Below, piece by piece: positions 34,794-44,200 of a stretch of DNA of 64,000 bases. The notes beneath the pieces were generated by a model. That model searched no databases. It was given only the letters and a program-made list of their open reading frames with translations, and was not told the origin of the DNA. Position 1 is the stretch's first letter, and each line of letters starts with the position of its first letter. This DNA comes from Chloracidobacterium sp. CP2_5A. GTDB lineage: Bacteria > Acidobacteriota > Blastocatellia > Chloracidobacteriales > Chloracidobacteriaceae. Made by a program: the position numbers and the translations under genes. Where the stretch lies: contig NKPT01000011.1 in assembly GCA_002254845.1 (NCBI GenBank), positions 16,103 to 80,102 of the forward strand, written 5' to 3'.

Positions 34794-37700
34794 ATGCCAA
34801 AACAATATCGTTTCTGGATGCGACGGGTTGCTCTGCTGTTGGCGCTAGCGGCGGGAAGCCTTGTCCCAGCCATGGCGCAATCGGGCGCAACCGGCATCGC
34901 GGGCACCGTGCGAGACGAGCAGGGGCGCGTCATCGCCGGCGCGACCGTCACGCTCGCCGATGCCAACCGCGGCGCAACCCGGACCCAGTCTACTGACAAC
35001 AACGGCGCTTACAGCTTCAGTAACCTGATCACCGGGCGCTACAACCTGACGATCGAAGCTGGCGGCTTTAAGAAGAAAATCATCGAGAACATTCAAGGGC
35101 TTGTAGACAAAACCACGGATGTTTCGGTGACGCTGGAAGCCGGCGGCGCGGATGAAGTCGTCACGGTTTCCGCTAGCTCCTTGGAAGCGGTTATCAACAC
35201 GCAAAACGCCAGCCTCGGCAACAACTTCGTCGAGCAGCAAATCAAGCAACTGCCGCTCGAAGGGCGCAACGTCGCGGCGCTCTTGAGCTTGCAGCCGGGC
35301 GTGACGGCGGATGGCAGCGTCGCCGGCGGCCGCAGCGACCAAGCTAACATCACGCTCGACGGCGTGGACGTCAACGACCAAGTCAACGGCTTCGCCTTTA
35401 CCCCCGTGCTGCGCGTGACGCCGGATTCAGTCAGCGAGTTTCGCGTCACAACGGTCAATGCCGACGCCAACCAGGGGCGGTCGTCCGGCGCGCAGATTTC
35501 GCTCGTCACCAAGAGCGGGTCGAACGAGTTTCACGGCACCCTATTTCACTTCCACCGCAATACCATCACGTCGGCCAACGACTTTTTCAACAACCTGGCC
35601 GGCACGCGGCGGCCGCAGCTCATCCGCAACCAGTTCGGCGGCGCGATTGGCGGCCCGGTCATCAAGGATCGCTTCTTCTTCTTTTTCACCTACGAAGGTC
35701 TGCGCTTGGCGCAGGGAACGCCGGTCACGCGGATTGTCCCGCGTCCGACCATGGGACAGGGAACGCTCCGCTTTATCAACGCGAGCGGCGGCGTGACCAC
35801 GCTGACGCGCCCGCAACTAGAAGCTATTTTCCCGGCAGTCGGCCTCAACCCGGTCACGCTGCAACTGATGGCCCAGGCGGCGCAGCGATACCCAGTCAAC
35901 AACGACCAAGTAGGCGACGGCCTCAACACCGGCGGCTTCACCTTCAATGCGCCCCTGCCGGTGCGTCAGAACACCAGCATCGCGCGGCTCGATTGGAACG
36001 TTGATCGCCAGAACCGGCATGTTTTGTCGGCCCGGCTCAACTACCAACAGGACAACAGCGCCCGCGCCCCTCAACAGTTCCCTGATACGCCGACGCCAAC
36101 CGCCTGGGAGCATCCGACGGGGCTGGCTGTAAGCCATACCTGGACAGTCTCGAGCAACAAAATCAACGTTTTCCGATTTGGCATCACGCGCAATGCCTTC
36201 ACGCTGGGCGGCGACTCCAGCCAAAACTCGCTTAACTTGCGCGATGTGTTTCAGCCTTTCGCTTTCTCGCGGTCGCTGGCGCGGGTGTCGCCGGTGTATA
36301 ACTATGTCAATGACTTCACGCTCATTAAGGGCGGTCACTCGTTCCAGTTCGGCGGGAACGTCCGCATCATCCGCAACAAGGTGTTGAACTCGGCCCGGTC
36401 CTTTGACGCCATTGTGGCCAACTTCTCGTTTTATCAGCAAAGCGGCGCGGTTTTATCCAACCCGATCATCGCTGCCGGCTTTCCGATTAGCAGCGGCTTC
36501 CGCAGCCCGGTGCAAGTCGCCATGTCGGCGCTCATCGGCCGCGCGTCGCAGTATTCAGCCAACTTTAACTTCAATCGCGACGGGTCGCTGCTCAATAGCG
36601 GCGTGCCAATTCGCCGCGATGTGGCGACCGAGGAATACGAAGGCTATCTCCAAGACACCTGGCGCATTCGGTCGAACCTCACGCTCACGTATGGCATTCG
36701 CTACAGCGTCAGCCGCCCAGTCTATGAGCAAAACGGGCTTCAGGCGCGGACAACCGTCCCGCTGGGCGAGTACTTTCAGGGCCGCTTGCGCGGCATGGAA
36801 ACCGGCGTGCCCTTCAACGAGCGCATCGTGGTGGATTTGGCCGGCCCCGCCAACGGCAAGCCTGGCAACTACGAGATTGACTGGAATAACTGGCAGCCGC
36901 GCTTTGCCGTCGCCTGGTCGCCCCGCGCGGAAGGCGGCTTCTGGAAACGCCTCTTCGGCAACGAGGGCGACACCATCCTTCGCGGCGGTTACGGGCTAAT
37001 CAACGACTACTACGGCACGCAAATCGCCTTCCAGTTCGACAACAACAACACGCTCGGCTTTTCGTCGCAATCGCTGACGCCAGCCAACTCGTTCAACGTC
37101 ACAACGCGCCCCGGGCCATTAATCACCGGCGTCGGGCAGCAGGTGCGCGGCTTGCCGCTCATCACCATTCCGGGGCAGCTCAGCTTTCCGCGTCAGCAGC
37201 CGTCGTCGTTCGGCCGCATTCAAGCCATCGAGCAGTCGCTCGACGCCACAGTGCGCGCGCCCTACAACCACGTCTTCAACGCGACGATTGGGCGCAAGCT
37301 GCCGGCCGGACTTTACGTTGAAGCGTCTTACATCGGGCGCATCGGGCGGAACTTGCTCGCCACGCGCGATGTGGCGGCGCTCAACAACCTGCGCGATCCG
37401 CAGTCGGGTCAGGATTGGTACACCGTGGCGGGCATCCTTGCCGACCTGCGCGACCGGAACGCTCCGCTGTCGGCCGTGCCGAACCTCGCCTACTTCACTA
37501 ACCTGTTCCGCGGGGTTGACCTCATCGGGGCGCTGGGCGACTTCTTCGTGGGCGACGAATCCGCTTTTCTCGGCCTGACGCCAACGCAGGCGGTCTACGC
37601 CTCGATTGCGCGGATTCCCGTGCCGGGCATCGGCGTCATTGACGGCATCGCCGGCAGCGACTGGACGACCCTCCAGTTGGCGTTTGATTACGCCAACTTC

Positions 37701-38579
37701 TTCTTCCGTACCGATGGTCGCCCCGCCGCGCCGATTTTCTTCCAGCCGCAGTACGGAACGCTGTCCGCCTGGGGCAGCATCGCCACGTCGGATTACCACG
37801 GCTTTACGCTCTCGGTACGGCAACGCTACAAGGACCAGCTCACGTGGGACCTCAACTACACGCTGGCGAAGTCGCTCGACACGGCGTCGGGTCTTCAGCG
37901 GTTCGGGCAGTTTGGGAGCGCGTTCATCCTCAACCCGATTCGGCCGCGCGACAACCGGTCATTTTCGGACTTTGACACACGCCACGTCATCAACTTCAAC
38001 TCAATCTGGGACCTTCCCGTGGGGCGCGGGCGCGCCTTCGCCTCCGACATCCCGCGCTGGGCGGACGCCTTCATCGGCGGCTGGCAGTTGACGACGATTT
38101 TCCGGTGGAATTCCGGGCTGCCCGTGGACGCGCCCTTTGACGGGCGGCGCTGGGCGACGAACTGGAACGTTCAAAGCAACGGCGTGCCGGTGCGCCCGAT
38201 TTCATCGTCGCCGACGCGCAACGGCGCTGACGGGCGGCCAAACTTGTTCCGCGATCCGGTGGCGGCATCGCAGTCGTTCCGCAATCCGCGCGCCGGCGAG
38301 ACCGGCGGGCGAAACATCCTCCGCGATCCAGGCTTTGTGTCGCTCGACTTCGGGCTGGGCAAGTACTTCCGCATGCCGTGGAGCGAAAAGCAAACCCTGC
38401 TGTTCCGCTGGGAGGTCTTTAATGCGACCAATACGGCGAGCCTCACCGGCGCGCAGACGGTCAACTTCCAGCTTCCGCAGGATTCGACGACCAGCCAACC
38501 CGGACCCGGCTTTGGTCGCTTCACAGCGACGCAGGGGCCTCCGCGCGTGATGCAGTTTGCGCTGCGCTACACCTTCTGA
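34794..38579 (+). CDS. Oar-like TonB-dependent outer-membrane receptor
   Basis: This 1261-residue protein has a signal peptide (LLLALAAGSLVPAMAQ). A carboxypeptidase-regulatory domain follows at about residues 30-110 (GIAGTVRDEQGRVIAGATVT), then a TonB plug (about 120-260, including IKQLPLEGRNVAALLSLQPG). A long beta-barrel ends in RYTF with a terminal Phe. This matches the Oar-like receptors that are numerous in Acidobacteriota. They import large or poorly soluble nutrients through TonB; the substrate here is unknown. It is divergent from the glycan operon and followed by a very strong hairpin. There is no SusD-like partner next door. Confidence 0.92.
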   Translation: MPKQYRFWMRRVALLLALAAGSLVPAMAQSGATGIAGTVRDEQGRVIAGATVTLADANRGATRTQSTDNNGAYSFSNLITGRYNLTIEAGGFKKKIIENIQGLVDKTTDVSVTLEAGGADEVVTVSASSLEAVINTQNASLGNNFVEQQIKQLPLEGRNVAALLSLQPGVTADGSVAGGRSDQANITLDGVDVNDQVNGFAFTPVLRVTPDSVSEFRVTTVNADANQGRSSGAQISLVTKSGSNEFHGTLFHFHRNTITSANDFFNNLAGTRRPQLIRNQFGGAIGGPVIKDRFFFFFTYEGLRLAQGTPVTRIVPRPTMGQGTLRFINASGGVTTLTRPQLEAIFPAVGLNPVTLQLMAQAAQRYPVNNDQVGDGLNTGGFTFNAPLPVRQNTSIARLDWNVDRQNRHVLSARLNYQQDNSARAPQQFPDTPTPTAWEHPTGLAVSHTWTVSSNKINVFRFGITRNAFTLGGDSSQNSLNLRDVFQPFAFSRSLARVSPVYNYVNDFTLIKGGHSFQFGGNVRIIRNKVLNSARSFDAIVANFSFYQQSGAVLSNPIIAAGFPISSGFRSPVQVAMSALIGRASQYSANFNFNRDGSLLNSGVPIRRDVATEEYEGYLQDTWRIRSNLTLTYGIRYSVSRPVYEQNGLQARTTVPLGEYFQGRLRGMETGVPFNERIVVDLAGPANGKPGNYEIDWNNWQPRFAVAWSPRAEGGFWKRLFGNEGDTILRGGYGLINDYYGTQIAFQFDNNNTLGFSSQSLTPANSFNVTTRPGPLITGVGQQVRGLPLITIPGQLSFPRQQPSSFGRIQAIEQSLDATVRAPYNHVFNATIGRKLPAGLYVEASYIGRIGRNLLATRDVAALNNLRDPQSGQDWYTVAGILADLRDRNAPLSAVPNLAYFTNLFRGVDLIGALGDFFVGDESAFLGLTPTQAVYASIARIPVPGIGVIDGIAGSDWTTLQLAFDYANFFFRTDGRPAAPIFFQPQYGTLSAWGSIATSDYHGFTLSVRQRYKDQLTWDLNYTLAKSLDTASGLQRFGQFGSAFILNPIRPRDNRSFSDFDTRHVINFNSIWDLPVGRGRAFASDIPRWADAFIGGWQLTTIFRWNSGLPVDAPFDGRRWATNWNVQSNGVPVRPISSSPTRNGADGRPNLFRDPVAASQSFRNPRAGETGGRNILRDPGFVSLDFGLGKYFRMPWSEKQTLLFRWEVFNATNTASLTGAQTVNFQLPQDSTTSQPGPGFGRFTATQGPPRVMQFALRYTF

Positions 38580-38594
38580 AGCCGCGCCGTACAA

Positions 38595-38637
38595 GCGAAT
38601 CCGACTTCTTGGCGACGGGCCAAGAAGTCGGATTCGC
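38595..38637 (+). terminator. Strong hairpin after the TonB receptor gene
   Basis: A perfect 19-bp stem (38595-38613 with 38619-38637) closes a 5-base loop (GACGG), 15 bp after the receptor stop. The left arm begins GCGAATCCGACTTC. No T-run follows, so it may act as an mRNA 3' stabiliser or a Rho-linked stop rather than a textbook terminator. Confidence 0.7.
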
Positions 38638-38713
38638 CGCTTAGCTTCCAGCGGATAGGCTCGGTTGCCGGATGGCATTGTCGGGGGCGCGAGCCGGCTG
38701 CTACAGTCGGCGC

Positions 38714-39691
38714 ATGCGCGCATACCTGAAAGCCGTTCTGTGGGCGTATCGCCTGATCCTCGGACGCGAGCCGACCGAGGAAGAGGTTCAAGCTCATCTA
38801 GGGTATCCCAAACTCAGCGATTTACGGCGGGCTTTTTTCAGCTGCCCGGAATTTCGCCAGCGCGAGCGCTACCTGTGCGGCCCGTCGCTGACCGGCTTTG
38901 AGCCGGCCTTGCTGATCGAGGACGCCGTCGAAGACGCCACGCTCGAAAAGCTGCTGGAGCTTACGCGGTTGAGCTGGGAGCATCTGGGCGAGCATGAGCC
39001 GCACTGGTCGGTGCTGAGCGCCGACGAATTCAAGCAAGCCAACTTGGACGCTCATCGGGAGCGATTCTACGCATCGGGTCAGCACAGCGCCGAGCAATTT
39101 TTGAACCTGCTGCGCCGCAACGGATGCCTGCCGGAGAAGCTGTCCGACAAGCGGATTATTGAGTACGGCTGCGGCGTCGGGCGCGTGACGCATGCGTTGG
39201 CGCAACGCTTCGGCGAGGTGCGCGCCTACGACATTTCGGCGCCGCATTTGGAGCTGGCGCGACAGTTCGCGGCGTCGCTGGGGCTGGACAACATCCGCTT
39301 CGCGCAAATCAAGCGCCCCCAGGATGTAACGCAGCTTCCGCAAGCGGACGCGGTTTACACGACGATTGTGCTTCAGCACAATCCGCCGCCGGTCATTCGG
39401 TTCATCCTGAAGGCGCTGCTGGACGCGCTCGCGCCCAGCGGCGTCGCCTGCTTTCAGCTTTTGACCTACCAGCAGGGCTACGCCTTCAGCGCCGAAGCCT
39501 ATTTGCGCGCCAGTCCGGAACAGGGCCGCCGAGTCGTCGAGATGCACGTCCTGCCGCAAAGGCGCGTCTTTGAGATTATCGCGCAGAGCGGGTGCCGCGT
39601 GCTGGAGACGCTGGACGACGCCCTGGCCGACTATCGAGGCGGGGACCTATCAAATACGTTTCTCGTGCAAAAGCAGCCGGCTCCCGATTAG
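38714..39691 (+). CDS. SAM-dependent methyltransferase with DUF4214-like N-terminus
   Basis: From ATG 38714 this is a 325-residue protein. The N-terminal 45 residues (WAYRLILGREPTEEEVQAHL, then SDLRRAFFSCPEF) resemble the DUF4214 module found in surface-glycan and S-layer proteins. A class I methyltransferase follows, with motif I IIEYGCGVGRVTHAL, an acidic post-I strand (VRAYDIS) and YTTIVLQHNPP. The acceptor is unknown; sugar methylation on an exported glycan would fit the N-terminal module. ATG 38672 would add 14 residues and cannot be excluded. It stands between the receptor's hairpin and the sigma-factor gene. Confidence 0.82.
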   Translation: MRAYLKAVLWAYRLILGREPTEEEVQAHLGYPKLSDLRRAFFSCPEFRQRERYLCGPSLTGFEPALLIEDAVEDATLEKLLELTRLSWEHLGEHEPHWSVLSADEFKQANLDAHRERFYASGQHSAEQFLNLLRRNGCLPEKLSDKRIIEYGCGVGRVTHALAQRFGEVRAYDISAPHLELARQFAASLGLDNIRFAQIKRPQDVTQLPQADAVYTTIVLQHNPPPVIRFILKALLDALAPSGVACFQLLTYQQGYAFSAEAYLRASPEQGRRVVEMHVLPQRRVFEIIAQSGCRVLETLDDALADYRGGDLSNTFLVQKQPAPD

Positions 39692-39794
39692 CGGAGTCGC
39701 TCGCGGCGGCCGCAGCGTTTTGACTTACACGCGCAAAAGGCGTAACGTCGCGTCCATTGAGAACCCCTGATAGAGCTTTTCACGGGTTTGAACA

Positions 39795-40511
<717 letters not shown>

Positions 40512-40565
40512 CGCTCAGTCGGAGCCGCGAGCGCGCCGCGCGCCTACGTAACGCGATGGCAGACC

Positions 40566-42098
40566 ATGGCCATGGAAGAAAACGAATACACTCGGCAGCG
40601 TCGCCAGAACTTAGCCGACATCGCGGCGCTTGGGTTTCCAACTTATCCGGCCGGCTATGACCGGACGCATAGCGTCAGCGAGATTGTGGCGACCTACGGC
40701 GAGCGCGCCGCCGACGCGCTGGAAGCCGAAGCTGTCGCCGTCCGGGTCGCCGGGCGCATTCAAGCCATCAACCTCATGGGCAAGGCCGCCTTCATTCGGT
40801 TCACTGACGGCGCGACGACGCTTCAGGCATACCTGCGGAAAAACGAGCTGCCCGAAAATGAATGGCTGCTTTTCAAACGGCTCGACTTGGGCGACTTCAT
40901 CGGCGTCGCCGGCAAGCTCTTTCGGACGAAAACCGGCGAGTTGTCGGTGCACGCCGAGCAGCTTGCCTTTCTGAGCAAGGCCATCATCCCGCCGCCGGAC
41001 AAGCGCTACGGGCTGCACGACATTGAGCTGCGCTACCGGCGGCGCTACGCCGACCTAATGACTAACCGTGACGCGCGGGCGACCTTTGTCAAGCGGTCGC
41101 GGATGATCCAAGCCATTCGGCGGTTCTTTGACGCGCGCGGCTACCTCGAAGTCGAAACGCCGATGCTGCACCCTATCGCGTCCGGCGCGACGGCGCGGCC
41201 CTTCGCGACGCATCACAACGCCCTGAATATGCCGCTCTATGCGCGCATCGCGCCGGAGCTGTACCTCAAGCGGCTTATCGTCGGCGGCTTTGAAAAGGTT
41301 TACGAGATCAACCGCAACTTTCGTAATGAGGGGCTTTCGACGCGCCACAACCCGGAGTTCACCATGCTGGAATTCTACGAAGCCTACGCGACGTATGAAG
41401 ACCTCATGACGCTGACCGAGGAACTCTTGACCGAGGTTGTCGCCTGCGTCTGCGAGGGGGAGACCATCCCGTACGGCGAGGCGACGATTTCATTCGCCCG
41501 CCCGTGGCGACGCCTGACGATGCAGGAAGCGATTGTGACTTACTGGCCGACCGAGGACCGCCCGACCGTCGCCGACTTGGCCGATCTCGCAGGCGTCAAC
41601 CGCGCCCTTGAGCGCCTGAGACTTCCGGTCGCGCCGACGGCTGGCTACGGCAAGCGCCTTGGCGAACTCTTTGAGCAGGTCGCCGAGCCAAATCTGATTC
41701 AGCCGACCTTCATCACGCGCTTTCCGAAGGAACTCAGCCCGCTGGCGCGGACTGCCGACGACGATCCGAGCTTGGTTGACCGCTTCGAGCTGTTTATCGG
41801 CGGCATGGAGTGCGCCAACGCCTTTTCGGAACTCAACGACCCCGACGAGCAGCGGCGGCGCTTCGAGCAGCAGCTTGCCGAGCGGGCCAGAGGCGACGAC
41901 GAGGCGATGCCGCTCGACGAAGATTTCATCCGGGCGCTGGCCTACGGCATGCCGCCGACGGCCGGCGAAGGCGTCGGCATTGACCGGCTGGCGATGCTGC
42001 TGACGAATCAGCGCTCGATTCGGGATGTCATTTTGTTTCCGCATCTGCGCCCGGAAGCGCCGGAGACGCCTCCAGCGCCCGAAGCGAAAACGCCGTGA
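40566..42098 (+). CDS. lysS: Lysyl-tRNA synthetase, class II
   Basis: This 510-residue enzyme charges tRNA-Lys. The N-terminal anticodon-binding OB domain ([20 protein letters not shown]) is followed by the class II core: motif 1 around FLEVETPML in the form [20 protein letters not shown], motif 2 [20 protein letters not shown], and motif 3 with [10 protein letters not shown]. Length and order are normal. Two ATGs six bases apart (40566 and 40572) could serve as start. The 3' end overlaps the convergent tetR gene by 71 bp, so the two transcripts are antisense to one another there. Confidence 0.96.
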   Translation: MAMEENEYTRQRRQNLADIAALGFPTYPAGYDRTHSVSEIVATYGERAADALEAEAVAVRVAGRIQAINLMGKAAFIRFTDGATTLQAYLRKNELPENEWLLFKRLDLGDFIGVAGKLFRTKTGELSVHAEQLAFLSKAIIPPPDKRYGLHDIELRYRRRYADLMTNRDARATFVKRSRMIQAIRRFFDARGYLEVETPMLHPIASGATARPFATHHNALNMPLYARIAPELYLKRLIVGGFEKVYEINRNFRNEGLSTRHNPEFTMLEFYEAYATYEDLMTLTEELLTEVVACVCEGETIPYGEATISFARPWRRLTMQEAIVTYWPTEDRPTVADLADLAGVNRALERLRLPVAPTAGYGKRLGELFEQVAEPNLIQPTFITRFPKELSPLARTADDDPSLVDRFELFIGGMECANAFSELNDPDEQRRRFEQQLAERARGDDEAMPLDEDFIRALAYGMPPTAGEGVGIDRLAMLLTNQRSIRDVILFPHLRPEAPETPPAPEAKTP

Positions 42099-42789
42099 TG
42101 TGGCGAGCGACGCGGTTGATGAACCGGGGCGTTAGCGCGCTCTCGCGCGCCAACTGCAAGGTAATCGGGCGGCAAAAGTGCATGTGCAGGCACTGTCCGA
42201 CGATGCTGAAGGCATGGAGCGTCACGTCAGCGTCCTGCTTGAGGTCTGGTCGCGCCAGTCGAATCAGCGCCTTGAGAATCTCAAAGCGCGGCTCGATAAA
42301 CTCCCGCACCACGATGTCGAGCGCGCCGGTCGGGTGGAGCATTTCATGCGACATCAGCGCCGGCGAGTAGTCGAACTCGCCCTGCTGACCGTAAAGGCGC
42401 GTGATAAAGGTCGCAATGAACTGCGCGATGCCCTGCCGGGCGGCTTCCGGCGTGCCGACGCGCTGCGCAGAGCGCAAAATCCGCGCGAAGCGGGGCGTGA
42501 TGTCCTTCGAACGCCGCATCGCGTAGCGCAGCGTTTCCAGATAAAGCTCTTCCTTGCTGCGAAAATGGTAGTTGACGGCGGCGATGTTGACGCCGGCTTC
42601 GGTCGCCAGGTCGCGGACGCTTGTGCAAGCAAAACCGCGCTCGGCAAACAGTCGCTCGGCCACGGTCAGCAAGCGGGTTTTGGCGTCAGCGTCGCCATCG
42701 GCCGCGCGCCGCCGCCGACGCGATAGCGCGTCCAGCGCGGGCGCTCTGGCAGGAACAGGCTCAGTCTGGCTGTGGGTCCGCAACTTCAT
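42028..42789 (-). CDS. TetR-family transcriptional regulator
   Basis: This 253-residue repressor has a basic N-terminal extension of about 35 residues. The TetR DNA-binding domain follows: [39 protein letters not shown]. The C-terminal ligand-binding region (residues 100-240) is of the CecR/YbiH-like kind ([19 protein letters not shown]). It lies 103 bp downstream of the MFS exporter and on the same strand, so it likely controls tolC-MFS-tetR by autoregulation. A candidate operator lies before tolC. Its 3' end runs 71 bp into lysS on the opposite strand. Confidence 0.9.
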   Translation of the reverse strand: MKLRTHSQTEPVPARAPALDALSRRRRRAADGDADAKTRLLTVAERLFAERGFACTSVRDLATEAGVNIAAVNYHFRSKEELYLETLRYAMRRSKDITPRFARILRSAQRVGTPEAARQGIAQFIATFITRLYGQQGEFDYSPALMSHEMLHPTGALDIVVREFIEPRFEILKALIRLARPDLKQDADVTLHAFSIVGQCLHMHFCRPITLQLARESALTPRFINRVARHITAFSLRALEASPALPGADAETK

Positions 42790-42892
42790 TTTGGGCGAGT
42801 AAGCTATGGCAGGCAGTGAATATTTCCCTCAAGCTCCCCAGGACTTAAGCGCGCCGCGCTTTTTCTAAAGCGAGTTCTCTCAGTCGAGCGAC

Positions 42893-44200
42893 TCACAACT
42901 GCGCCTGCAGCGGCTTTGGTCGAGCGGAACTGAGCGTTTCGACGGCAGGTCCAAGCTGCCAGGACAATAGCCCGCGCCGGACAGTCATTAGCGCCCCGCC
43001 CGCGATGAGACAAAAGCCATTAACGAATAGCGCCTGTGAAGCGCCAAAGCGGTCGCCAATCCATCCAATCCCAATCGCGGCGGCTGGTTGGAGACCAAAC
43101 CCTACCATAAGCAGGATGCTGAGCAGTCGTCCGCGCATCTGCGCGGGCGCGAGCATTTGCATAAGTCCATTCGCCGTCGTGAAGATAAAAGGCACAGTCA
43201 AGCCGGTTGCCACAATGCAGGCGACAGCGGCGGGCAAGGTTCGACTCCAGGAGTTGCCGATAATCATCGCGCCGGCCCAGACCGTACACCCCGTGAGCGC
43301 CAGCCCGACGCGGGGCGTCGCGCGACTGAAGTGCGTTACCAGCAGCGAGCCGATGAGCGCGCCGACGCCCGAAGCGCCCAGCAGCCAGCCCAGCGTCCGC
43401 GAGTCGCCGCCCAGCACGACCGTGGCCAGCGCCGGATAGATCGTCAGGTTCGACAGCACGAAAAACGACGCCAGCATGACAAAGGCCAGCAAATCCACTA
43501 AGCGCGGCTGTGACAGCAAATACCTCGCCGCCTCGCCAAAGCCGCCGGGTTGGGCGGCGCTGGGCGCGCGCTCGATGGCGACGGCGCGAATGGCCAGCAG
43601 GCTGGCGATCACGGCCAGAAAGCTGACGCCGTTTACCCAAAAGGCTTCGGCGACGCCGACGCGGGCAATCGCCCAGCCGGCCAGCGTCGGCCCGACCGTC
43701 CGGCCGAACTGCACGATAACGCCGTTGAGCGCCAGCGCCTTGCGAATTTCAGCCATGCCGACCAAGTCGCCGATGAACGCCTGCTGCGCCGGCATTTCCA
43801 CCGCCGCCACCACGCCCAACAAGAACGACAGCGCGTAAACATGCCAGAGTTGAACCAGCTTGACTTGCACGAGCAGCGCCAGCGCAAAGGCCAAGAGCAT
43901 CGCGGCAATCTGGGCGACAATGAGCAGCTTCCGCCGGTCAAAGCGGTCGGCCGCCGCCCCAGCCCAGGGCGCGAACAGAATGAGCGGGATGGAGCCCAGT
44001 AGCGCGACTATCCCCTGCGCCTGCATGGAGCGGCTCAGCTCCCACACCACCCACGACTGCGCGGTGATTTGCATCCACGTGCCGAGCAGCGAAACGGCTT
44101 GACCGCTGAAATAAAGCCGAAAGGCGCGCCCGCGCAGCGGCGACCAATCCGCCGCCCACTGCCGAGCGAAAGTCAGGCGAGACATCGCTTGGGTTGTCAT
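42893..44200 (-). CDS. MFS transporter, EntS/MFS_3-like exporter
   Basis: This 435-residue protein has about twelve membrane helices. The start (FRLYFSGQAVSLLGTWMQIT) and the loop 2-3 motif AGAAADRFDRRKLLI are typical of the MFS_3 branch that includes EntS and macrolide exporters. It would expel a small molecule by proton exchange. The start overlaps the tolC stop by 4 bp, so it is probably translated with it. No HlyD-type adaptor lies here; MFS_3 exporters can work without one. The ligand may be the same compound sensed by the TetR protein. Confidence 0.88.
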   Translation of the reverse strand: MTTQAMSRLTFARQWAADWSPLRGRAFRLYFSGQAVSLLGTWMQITAQSWVVWELSRSMQAQGIVALLGSIPLILFAPWAGAAADRFDRRKLLIVAQIAAMLLAFALALLVQVKLVQLWHVYALSFLLGVVAAVEMPAQQAFIGDLVGMAEIRKALALNGVIVQFGRTVGPTLAGWAIARVGVAEAFWVNGVSFLAVIASLLAIRAVAIERAPSAAQPGGFGEAARYLLSQPRLVDLLAFVMLASFFVLSNLTIYPALATVVLGGDSRTLGWLLGASGVGALIGSLLVTHFSRATPRVGLALTGCTVWAGAMIIGNSWSRTLPAAVACIVATGLTVPFIFTTANGLMQMLAPAQMRGRLLSILLMVGFGLQPAAAIGIGWIGDRFGASQALFVNGFCLIAGGALMTVRRGLLSWQLGPAVETLSSARPKPLQAQL

